Source of the DNA: Cephalothrix spiralis
Lineage: Eukaryota > Nemertea > Palaeonemertea > Archinemertea > Cephalotrichidae
Reading direction: 5' to 3'
Assembly (NCBI GenBank): GCA_032353305.1
Contig: JAUCNG010388368.1
Span: forward strand, 1 to 10,933
DNA: 10,933 nt
The position numbers were made by a program, and so were the translations under genes. The notes under the pieces were generated by a model. That model saw only the letters and a program-made list of their open reading frames with translations. It was not told the DNA's origin and did no database searches. Of this stretch, positions 6,501-10,933 are shown in pieces; positions within the stretch are counted from its first letter, which is position 1; each line of letters opens with the position of its first letter.

Positions 6501-8582
6501 TGTGATATTGTGATAAGACGTTTCAGGGTGACCTTGTGTAATGTATAACGGAATTTGAATCGTCAGTGTCAATGAGAATTCACGAGCGAGGTTCAGTGCC
6601 CACTTTACGTCTCCTGAAGACTTTTTGATATAAAGCCGATGAATTCTGAAGGGTTGGGTTATTAGGGTGTTGCCGTAGTCTGTTGCACTATTGAATTCCT
6701 TGAGGTCGAAACCCCCTATTTATATCCAAGTTTCATCCCTCTAACCCAATTAGAAGTAAGTCTCAAAATTAACAAAACTAGGGATACCAATTTTAGCGAC
6801 TGCTCTTAAAATGGTTGATTTTTTAGTTAGGGCACTTTTAATTGCGATATAGAAAAACCGTTGATAATATTTCTGGATTCCTTGGGGTCAAAAACCATGG
6901 GGTAGGTCAAGATTCTATGTTCCTAACCCAATTACTTTACGAGTTATGAGCGATCTAAAATCCGCAAATACAAAATTATACAAAATTTGCGGATTTTAGA
7001 TCGCTCATTACTCGGTCTTCCCACGACCTCAAAATAGAGAAAGGTAGGTGGTCACGGACCCCGGAACAACGCCTGTGCGTGTTCGAAACCCTTTCGATGG
7101 CTCTTTACCCATAACACTGGTTTTGGTTATTGGTATGTTTCAAAGCGCTCGACCTCAGGCCGCTCCGACACAAGCTCAGTTTGTCGTCAGGCCATTGTCA
7201 AATGGGGGCAACGCCCTTATTTCGTGCTCCCTGAATGGGGAAAATCCTCTTAACGTGATCGTGAATTGCCGGAATCTATAGTGCACGTGCTATAGTGCAC
7301 GTTAGAACTCGTGATAGTAAGTGTTTCCGAGAAAAGTTTGGTTTCATGGTTCCATAAACTCACATATTTAGATCGCTCCGTCGGAGCATATTGATCCGCT
7401 TCTCAAACATAGAGATACATGGGGTTATTGGAGTTACCGGATTACCATTTAAAACTATTTTTTAATTCCAGGTCGCCGATTTGCGGAATTAGAAGTAAGA
7501 TTGTGTATATTAAAGGTAAGCATGTTTAATGATAAATAAAAGTACGTTCAATATAAATATAGACGTTATGCGATCCAAAAAATCCAGGACTGGTTTAATG
7601 AATCACCTCTACATAGCCGTAATTTGGCATCCATAATCTCTAACAATGTTATATTGAGTTGCTATGCCAATTTTGATGCTTATACATGTATAATATATTT
7701 TTGACCATGTCATGCATGCATGCATAATTGCATAGCCTGCCGCCTGCGATTTTTTCAAAGAAGGACATTGAAAAATTAAAATCACAGTCACATTTTGTTT
7801 CCACTTTAAATTTGATATATCTCTCAATTGTGTAAATTTCAACACCTTAATCACAACAGAATCGAATATAATCGCAGATGACATTGACGCATCAAAAAAT
7901 AAATTTCAGGCGATTTCATTGCGTTTTATGATGATGTTGCGACAAATTTATGTATGTTTCATGTCGCCATAAATGAATAGAAACAATTAACATTAAACCG
8001 CGTCTACAGCCTATAATGCACCAGTCAATGAAATGCACCGGGGGGTATGTCAAAATAGGGCTGCGTAGCGCTAGCGATAGGATCTCCGAGAGCGACGCTA
8101 GGCATCGCAGGCTGGGGCATTTTTTCAACCGCTATCAGTCGCTATGGATCGCCCATAGAGGCGGGGAATTTTAGATTATTACAGAAAAAATTGAGAAAGA
8201 ATATAGCTTTCAGCTTAATTTTGCTTTTTGAAAAAATGTTTTTTTAGATAAGTAAAATAGAAATTGCGCATTAAAGCGCTATGTATCCCCATTGTACCGC
8301 CATCCCTGCCGGGGATTTAGCGCTATAGGAGTTCCGTGGATCGGGCGATCCACCAATTTCTAGCACTAGGTTCGCCTTAGGAATTGCTATTTTGACACCC
8401 CCCCCCGGTGCATTTCATTGACTAGTGCATAATTCATAACTTAATTGATATAAATTTCATGTTATTTTCAGATTTTGCAAAGGTTTCGAGTTGAACCCGA
8501 TCCTTCAAGGCAATTTACGCCACACTTCAGGACTGTTTTATCACCAGGCCTAGATCTGCCTGTTCGGTTTGTAAAACGATAA
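403..8582 (+). CDS. Mitochondrial-clan cytochrome P450, nine exons, 5'-partial
   Basis: Join 403-593, 1311-1501, 2554-2754, 3382-3539, 4205-4368, 5316-5394, 6301-6460, 7472-7515, 8472-8582; 1299 nt, 432 residues plus TAA, with no internal stop. All eight introns are GT-AG, with phases 2,1,1,0,2,0,1,0. In fragment numbering, the C-helix WxxxR is W69/R73, the I-helix oxygen-activation motif AGVDTT is 243-248, ExxR is E299/R302, PERW is 353-356 and the heme loop FGFGTRSCVG is 373-382 with Cys380 as axial ligand, followed by RRFAELE. R294 and K298 fall where mitochondrial P450s carry the basic residues that dock adrenodoxin (Lys377/Lys381 of bovine CYP11A1). The family is a heme monooxygenase of the mitochondrial inner membrane, supplied with electrons by adrenodoxin, often acting on sterols. 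The substrate here cannot be read from sequence. Family members are usually 500-540 residues, so the targeting peptide and proline hinge must lie upstream. CYP10, CYP24 or CYP27-like are all possible. Confidence 0.96.
750..975. repeat. Degenerate GC-block/poly-A repeat in intron 1
   Basis: A GC-rich block of the form GTCGGCGGTA followed by an A run recurs near 755-770, 841-850, 916-925 and 961-973. The middle two copies share CGACGTCTGGAAATTC upstream (824-839 and 899-914), an exact 75-bp spacing. The rest of intron 1 (594-1310) is AT-rich with no further recognisable element. Confidence 0.6.
1311..1501 (+). CDS. P450 exon B (C-helix exon)
   Basis: The split codon AG+T restores Ser, giving GLLTSEEEHWKKMR, the conserved C-helix region in which the Trp and Arg bind heme propionates. 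The exon continues through VISKYMLRAKS and ends after KWSME with one base of the next Ala codon. Acceptor TTATTTTTAG ends at 1310; donor GTAAGG begins at 1502. Confidence 0.96.
1755..2234. mobile_element. MITE copy 1 (480 bp) in intron 2
   Basis: Terminal inverted repeats begin TGCACTAGTCAATG at the left and, read in reverse complement, TGCACCAGTCAATG at the right. The match continues with few differences for about 50 bp, through the C/G-rich block and GGGAAATGT. Flanking trinucleotides are TTA on the left and GTA on the right, a possible decayed 3-bp target duplication. No transposase frame is present. Internal features: GCGCTAGCGCTAG clusters, a perfect 8-bp stem GTGGATCG...CGATCCAC (2118-2136), and a tandem duplication of CTATGGATCGATCA not seen in the second copy. 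The 3-bp TWA target would fit PIF/Harbinger-type elements, but the ends are not the usual Harbinger ends, so the family is uncertain. Confidence 0.85.
2554..2754 (+). CDS. P450 exon C (E to G helices)
   Basis: Phase-1 junction gives Ala128, then IGTVLFQRRLGAL, matching the usual mitochondrial P450 pattern after the KW(S/A)xE segment. It includes the F-G region (FIEAVNDMFYTTATLY), which in the family forms the substrate and membrane entry face, and W-rich KSKWYRRHMKTWD. Acceptor TATTTTCAG ends at 2553; donor GTAATT begins at 2755. The antisense open frame over this exon is a shadow. Confidence 0.96.
2822..2904. repeat. Paired GTATCGG palindromic repeat in intron 3
   Basis: Two adjacent units each start AAGTATCGGCGATACC (from about 2827 and 2869) and end in CCGATACTA. 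Each unit is therefore imperfectly palindromic, and the two are direct repeats of each other. The rest of intron 3 (2905-3381) is plain AT-rich sequence in which I see nothing else. Confidence 0.6.
3382..3539 (+). CDS. P450 exon D (H helix and first part of I helix)
   Basis: Encodes ARYYIDEHLKRI through FLAHLVLNPKLTKSEVV to ELLAAGVDT. It ends in phase 0 after Thr247, the first Thr of the I-helix AGxDTT motif. Acceptor TATCTTTTAG ends at 3381; donor GTAACT begins at 3540. Confidence 0.96.
3600..3827. repeat. Degenerate ~40-bp tandem array in intron 4
   Basis: Units anchored on GGTTATCGATTAAAT begin at 3666 (GGTTAGCGATTAAAT), 3705, 3746 (GGTTAACGTAAAAT, diverged) and 3788, spacings of 39, 41 and 42 bp. 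Weaker units precede them at 3630 (GATTACCGATTAATT) and about 3600 (TTTTAGCGATTAAG). Unit ends share ATCTAACGGAAGC / CATCTCGGAAAC. Confidence 0.6.
3888..4140. repeat. Two diverged copies of a CGCTTCGCTCGGCT repeat
   Basis: Copy 1 (3888-3960) reads CTCGCTTCGCTCGGCT, then CATTTCATAAA, TTATTTGCGTATGAAAG, TTCGCAAATTTTT. Copy 2 (4071-4140) reads CTCGCTTTCGCTCGGCT, then CCATAATGAAA, TTATTTGTACTAGAAAG, CGCGCAAAAAATT. The copies are in the same order and about 180 bp apart, in the 3' half of intron 4. Confidence 0.6.
4205..4368 (+). CDS. P450 exon E (rest of I helix to K helix)
   Basis: Starts with Thr248, completing AGVDTT, then SNSVCFHLYLLSQNQEKQEK, EIDEVVG and the K helix LPYLRNVVKESFR with ExxR. 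R294 and K298 are the presumed adrenodoxin-contact residues. Acceptor GTAATTTTCAG ends at 4204; donor GTAAGT begins at 4369, splitting the ExxR Arg codon (CG/A). Confidence 0.97.
4547..4885. mobile_element. Foldback (long inverted repeat) element in intron 5
   Basis: The outer ends AAAGCCTACCGCACACTA and TAGTGTGCGGTAGGCTTT are perfect inverses. The complementarity continues inward through blocks such as CGCAAAATCGCAGGAACGCTAG, with interruptions. It closes at the centre with CGCAACCAAAATCAA (4721-4735) pairing with 4742-4756 across a 6-nt loop. The left arm is about 189 bp and the right about 144 bp. ACAT directly flanks both ends (4543-4546, 4886-4889), a possible 4-bp target duplication. 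It has no transposase. The open frame 4738-4965 lies in the right arm and is an artefact. Confidence 0.8.
5050..5092. repeat. Short direct repeat in intron 5
   Basis: CCTAAAATATGACCAT occurs at 5050-5065 and 5077-5092, 27 bp apart. The surrounding 4890-5315 stretch is AT-rich intron with nothing else recognisable. Confidence 0.55.
5316..5394 (+). CDS. P450 exon F (beta strands after K helix)
   Basis: A 79-nt exon giving R302 and LLPVAPLSARITQEDVVIGG, then YLIPKG. This is the family pattern in which the Arg-Ile-D-GY-IPKG stretch lines the active site. Acceptor ATTTTTAG ends at 5315; donor GTAAGT begins at 5395; phase 0 at its end. Too short to stand out as an open frame but fixed by homology and by frame on both sides. 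Confidence 0.95.
5418..5459 (+). repeat. tRNA-like (SINE head) fragment with A box
   Basis: TGGCTCAGCTGGTAGAG at 5424-5440 is a near-perfect tRNA D-arm / polymerase III A box, followed by a CACCCGCGCC anticodon-arm-like stretch. It does not fold as a complete tRNA: no matching acceptor stem is visible and the sequence runs into the GGGGTAA element at 5460. The likely T-arm half is at 5941-5955. It sits inside intron 6, in the gene's sense orientation. It is probably a tRNA-derived SINE head and not a functional tRNA. Confidence 0.6.
5460..5922. mobile_element. CGTG-rich terminal-inverted-repeat element in intron 6
   Basis: The left end GGGGTAACGGGTTGAAACGT and the reverse complement of the right end, GGGGTAAAGTTAGAAACGTG, align over about 28 bp, ending in GCGTGA, with small gaps. 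The interior repeats CGTG units: CGTGCAGCGTGAT, CGTGCAACGTGAC, CGTGAAAACGTGAA, GCGTGCATCGTGC, GCGTGAAACGTGAC and CGTGAAACGTGAT. A reverse-complement set (TTTCACGCCTTTCACG) lies at the right end. No coding capacity and no clear target duplication. The family is not recognised. Confidence 0.65.
5936..5956 (+). repeat. T-arm / B-box-like sequence, probable other half of the SINE head
   Basis: CGGGTTTGAAGCCCG (5941-5955) forms a 4-bp stem around a TTTGAAG loop and resembles the polymerase III B box GGTTCGANTCC. With the 5460-5922 insertion removed, it lies about 55 nt downstream of the A box, somewhat more than the usual 44. The following 5957-6300 may be SINE body but shows no domain that I can name. 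Confidence 0.5.
6301..6460 (+). CDS. P450 exon G (PERW and heme-binding loop)
   Basis: Encodes AMVAINHFAASRDPRYF, DDPEAFIPERW, then HPFAVLPFGFGTRSCVG. It carries the meander PERW and the heme loop FxxGxRxCxG with the thiolate Cys380. Acceptor TTTGTTTTAG ends at 6300; donor GTAAGT begins at 6461, splitting the Gly382 codon. Confidence 0.98.
6940..7014. repeat. Near-perfect 30-bp-arm hairpin in intron 7
   Basis: Arms 6940-6969 and 6985-7014 are inverse copies with a single mismatch; 24 bp (6946-6969 with 6985-7008) are perfect. The core is GAGCGATCTAAAATCCGC and the loop is 15 nt, AT-rich. Upstream, ATTCCTTGAGGTCGAAA (about 6695) and ATTCCTTGGGGTCAAAA (about 6877) form a diverged direct repeat, each followed by a CTAACCCAATTA segment. 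Together this suggests that 6680-7014 is repeat-derived. Confidence 0.75.
7040..7303. other. GC-richer intronic segment of unknown origin
   Basis: Richer in GC than the flanking intron and open for 77 codons (7048-7281), but the translation matches nothing I recognise. It ends in a 14-bp tandem duplication beginning CTATAGTGCACGT (7276-7289 and 7290-7303). GTTCGAAACC at 7081-7090 looks like a polymerase III B box but lacks a properly spaced A box. It is probably a fragment of a repeat. Confidence 0.35.
7472..7515 (+). CDS. P450 exon H (44-nt L-helix microexon)
   Basis: A very short exon giving Gly382 and RRFAELEVRLCILK, the L helix directly behind the heme Cys. Acceptor TTTAATTCCAG ends at 7471; donor GTAAGC begins at 7516. 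Phases 1 in and 0 out match the neighbouring exons exactly, and RRxAELE is a hallmark of mitochondrial P450s. Confidence 0.95.
7711..7725. repeat. Short CATG microsatellite
   Basis: CATGCATGCATGCAT, under four units, in intron 8. The rest of 7516-8016 is AT-rich with no further structure; the reverse frame 7609-7884 has no recognisable content. Confidence 0.5.
8017..8429. mobile_element. MITE copy 2 (413 bp) in intron 8
   Basis: Same element and same orientation as the copy in intron 2. Ends are TGCACCAGTCAATG and CATTGACTAGTGCA, flanked by a perfect TAA on each side. The interior is collinear with copy 1: the GCGTAGCGCTAGCG block, TCGCTATGGATCGCCCATA, AGATTATTACA, CTTTCAGCTTAATTTTGC, and the GTGGATCGGGCGATCCAC hairpin at 8336-8353. 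Its inverted repeats lack the extra GGGCCGGGAAAT-type segment of copy 1 at both ends. It has no coding capacity; the reverse open frame at 7916-8128 runs into its left end and is fortuitous. Confidence 0.87.
8472..8582 (+). CDS. P450 terminal exon I
   Basis: Encodes ILQRFRVEPDPSRQFTPHFR and ends LDLPVRFVKR followed by TAA at 8580-8582. Matches the usual mitochondrial P450 C-terminal strand pair. Acceptor GTTATTTTCAG ends at 8471. Confidence 0.96.
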   Translation: MLQRFRVEPDPSRQFTPHFRTVLSPGLDLPVRFVKR

Positions 8583-8727
8583 AGTAAGGTAAAGGAGACT
8601 TATCAAAATTAAGCAGTTTTTGCCAATTTTTATACCGAAGCATGTTCAATGTTTTACATGTACAATACCGCAATCAGTTTTAATGATAACAGAACCCGGT
8701 TGGTAACAGTGGATTGTACGAGTGGTG

Positions 8728-8733
8728 ATTAAA
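8728..8733 (+). promoter_or_regulatory. Possible polyadenylation signal ATTAAA
   Basis: First ATTAAA downstream of the P450 stop codon, about 146 nt into the presumed 3' UTR (8583 onward), followed within 20 nt by a GT-containing stretch. No AATAAA occurs before 9613. The motif is weak and only its position supports it. Confidence 0.3.
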
Positions 8734-8822
8734 AAGTTATGTTGTATAAGACTGTAGGCGAGATATACGATTTGCTCTATAAGATAGACCCTGTGATGTA
8801 ATGTTCTGTAATGGCATTATAG

Positions 8823-9008
8823 AGGGGGTCAATGCCTTTGTGTGATTTCCGATATCCGATAAAATTTTGAGCATATTTCCGTTTCCGATAGCAATTTTTC
8901 TTGAGTTTTCCGTTTCCGATAGTGATTTTTGCATGTTTCCGTTTTTGATAGCAAATTTGTAAAGACAATTTTCCATTTTCCGTTTACGATAAGAGGCCAT
9001 GACCCCCT
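8823..9008. mobile_element. 186-bp MITE with 8-bp target duplication and internal repeats
   Basis: Terminal inverted repeats AGGGGGTCAATGCC and, in reverse complement, AGGGGGTCATGGCC, are flanked by a perfect 8-bp direct duplication CATTATAG (8815-8822 and 9009-9016). The interior is a tandem series of about five units resembling TTTCCGTTTCCGATAGCAAT, starting near 8842, 8877, 8907, 8936 and 8977. An 8-bp duplication and an AGGGG-type end fit a non-autonomous hAT element. The reverse open frames here (8737-9011) are translations of the repeat. Confidence 0.85.
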
Positions 9009-9220
9009 CATTATAGTAATGATCTAGGCTATCTTTTTATTTTCAACGAAGGTGCTAAACACCTGGGAAATATATGACAAACATGATGAAGAATTTATGC
9101 ATGTTCCTTTTATATAACTTGAATTAAAAGACCTTAAAATAATATTGCAATTTGAATTCAATCTTATTTTATATTGATTTTAACATCAGATATAATATAT
9201 TTACAGCTCATATTTAGAAA

Positions 9221-9286
9221 TTCAATTTGGAATGGGAAATTGAATTGAAATTAAATATTCATCAATTTGGAATGGAAAATTGAATT
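9221..9286. repeat. Paired palindromic AT repeat
   Basis: TCAATTTGGAATGGGAAATT (9222-9241) recurs as TCAATTTGGAATGGAAAATT (9262-9281), 40 bp apart, each followed by GAATT. Each copy is itself a small inverted repeat (AATTCAATTT / AAATTGAATT type). The surrounding 9017-9560 is AT-rich intergenic sequence with nothing else recognisable. Confidence 0.6.
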
Positions 9287-9559
9287 TTTTAATTCTATAG
9301 TAGCAGCTCGTAACCCATTACAAATTTGTTCTGATCGACTTAACACATGTACATCTTTTAAAATGTGTTGAAAAATGCATTTTTGATATTTACGCAAGAA
9401 GTTTACAATAACTTAACAAAAGTATATTCATTGTAAACTAACATATTCATCATTCATCTGCAGGCAAAGTTGAAAATGAAGTCCGATTTATACTAGTCCG
9501 TTGAAAATGACGGTATTCAGCAGGCAACCAGTCTTCTTGTTTTACTGAATTAAAAAACA

Positions 9560-10785
9560 ACTCTGCATGACATAAGTGGAACCACGAATTAACTCCTAGT
9601 GGGTATTATACGCAATAAACCTTCTTCTTCGCATTCAGACACCACTAACTCACCATCTCCGCTGCCCCCTCAGATCTTTTCATTTCTTTAAACAGCGCAA
9701 ACTCTGCATGACATATGTTGAATCACGCATTCAGTATACGGATCTTTGAATTTCTTCAAACACCGCATCTCCGCTGCCCCCTCAGATCTTTTTTATTTTC
9801 TTCAAACGGCGCAAACTCCGCCTGCCATGTTTGAATCACGAATACAGTATACAGAATTTTTCAAACACCACTAAATCCGCTATTCGAGTAGCACGGCGCC
9901 TCTCCGCGCAAACTCCGCATGACATATGTTGAATTACGCATTCCGTATACGGATCTTTGAATTTCTTCAAACACCGCATCTCCGCTGCCCCCTCAGATCT
10001 TTTTTATTTTCTTCAAACGGCGCAAACTCCGCCTGCCATGTTTGAATCACGAATACAGTATACAGAATTTTTCAAACACCACTAAATCCGCTATTCGAGT
10101 AGCACGGCGCCTCTCCGCTGCCCCTCAGATCTTTTCATTTCTTTAAACAGCGCAAACTCCGCATGACATATGTTGAATCACACATTCAGTATACGTATCT
10201 CAAACACCGCTAAATCCGCCATCAGCGCAGCGCCTCTCCGCTGCCCATTAGATCTTTTCATCTTTTTAAACAGCGCAAACTCCGCATGACGTAATTATGT
10301 TGAATCACGCATTCAGTATACGTATCTTTGAATTTTTTCAAACACCGCTAAATCCGCCATCAGGGCAGCGCCTCTCCGCTGCCCCTCATATCTTTTCATT
10401 TCTTCAAAACAGCGCAAACTCCGCATGACATATGTTGAATCTTCAAAACAGCGCAAACTCCGCATGACATATGTTGAATCACACATTCAGTATACGTATC
10501 TCAAACACCGCTAAATCCGCCATCAGCGCAGCGCCTCTCCGCTGCCCATTAGATCTTTTCATCTTTTTAAACAGCGCAAACTCCGCATGACGTAATTATG
10601 TTGAATCACGCATTCAGTATACGTATCTTTGAATTTTTTCAAACACCGCTAAATCTGCCATCAGGGCAGCGCCTCTCCGCTGCCCCTCATATCTTTTCAT
10701 TTCTTCAAACAGCGCAAACTACGCATGACATAATGTTGAATCACGCATTCAGTATACGTATCTTTGAATTTTTCAAACACAAACA
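9560..10785. repeat. Satellite-like tandem array with higher-order units
   Basis: Monomers anchored on GCGCAAACTCCGCATGACAT begin at 9695, 9809, 9906, 10020, 10150, 10273, 10412, 10451, 10574 and 10712. Spacings are 114, 97, 114, 130, 123, 139, 39, 123 and 138 bp. A typical monomer continues TTGAATCACGCATTCAGTAT, AAACACCGCTAAATCCGCC, GCGCCTCTCCGCTGCCC, AGATCTTTTCATTTC. Two higher-order duplications are visible. A 211-bp dimer at 9695-9905 is nearly identical to 9906-10116. A ~262-bp dimer at 10150-10411 is nearly identical to 10451-10711. Diverged partial units occur at the left edge (from about 9570) and the right edge (to about 10785). No coding content. Confidence 0.9.
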
Positions 10786-10933
10786 CCGCAAGATCTGTAC
10801 TCTACATATCTACATGTATGTAAATTTCTTCCAACAACGCAACACGGATCTTCAAAATGTCTCAAAATTAAAATCAGCACCTATCAACTTCCAAGCATTT
10901 AGACAGCATCTTAAGCGAGAACTCTATATAGAA
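10786..10933. other. Right-edge spacer
   Basis: AT-rich sequence after the tandem array. GCAAGATCTG, AATTTCTTCCAACAACGCAA and GGATCTTCAAA faintly echo monomer pieces, so this may be decayed array. Nothing else is recognisable. Confidence 0.5.

Noticed and set aside
6323-6505. Second forward frame over exon G
   Set aside because: Alternative-frame shadow; the frame from 6301 carries PERW and the heme-binding Cys loop.
7045-7090. Second polymerase III promoter (B box GTTCGAAACC)
   Set aside because: No convincing A box at the required spacing; the 10-bp match alone is not enough.
7048-7281. 77-codon forward open frame
   Set aside because: No recognisable family, no initiation context, intronic; reported only as a compositionally distinct segment.
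7609-8128. Two reverse open frames in intron 8
   Set aside because: One is AT-rich intron without a domain; the other extends into the left end of MITE copy 2.
8737-9011. Three overlapping reverse frames with repeated NGN/ETE-like peptide
   Set aside because: They translate the internal tandem units of the 186-bp MITE in different frames.
9695-10711. Regularly spaced repeats considered as a CRISPR array
   Set aside because: Monomers are 97-139 bp head-to-tail with no unique spacers and the context is an intron-containing eukaryotic gene; this is satellite DNA.

Overview
The window is eukaryotic genomic DNA, most likely from an AT-rich, repeat-rich invertebrate. A mollusc or other lophotrochozoan is a guess from the P450 type and the style of the repeats. 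It holds one real gene, on the + strand: a cytochrome P450 of the mitochondrial clan (CYP10/CYP24/CYP27-like). It is spread over nine exons from 403 to 8582, and every exon junction can be placed at a GT...AG boundary with matching phase. The joined exons give 432 residues and a stop codon. They hold a complete P450 core from just before the A/B-helix region to the C-terminus: the C-helix WxxxR, the I-helix AGVDTT, ExxR, PERW and the Cys heme loop FGFGTRSCVG. They also carry the two basic K-helix residues used by mitochondrial P450s to bind adrenodoxin. About 80-100 N-terminal residues (targeting peptide and proline hinge) are missing and should be encoded upstream of the window.

Layout: 1-402 is upstream sequence, presumably intron, with no recognisable exon. 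Exons are 403-593, 1311-1501, 2554-2754, 3382-3539, 4205-4368, 5316-5394, 6301-6460, 7472-7515 and 8472-8582. The introns are 0.6-1.05 kb each and nearly every one carries its own repeat. Intron 1 has a degenerate GTCGGCGGTA repeat. Intron 2 has a 480-bp MITE. Intron 3 has GTATCGG palindromes. Intron 4 has a degenerate ~40-bp tandem array and a pair of CGCTTCGCTCGGCT repeats. Intron 5 has a 339-bp foldback element. Intron 6 has a tRNA-like (SINE-head) sequence, apparently split by a CGTG-rich inverted-repeat element. Intron 7 has a 30-bp-arm hairpin. Intron 8 has a second, 413-bp copy of the intron 2 MITE.

Downstream of the gene, 8823-9008 is a small transposon with an 8-bp target duplication and internal tandem repeats. 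From about 9695 to 10785 there is a satellite-like tandem array with higher-order structure. I see no other protein-coding gene, no intact tRNA or rRNA, and no prokaryotic feature. The apparent novelty lies in the mobile and repetitive elements, not in a new multi-gene system. Family assignments of those elements rest on terminal repeats and target duplications only.
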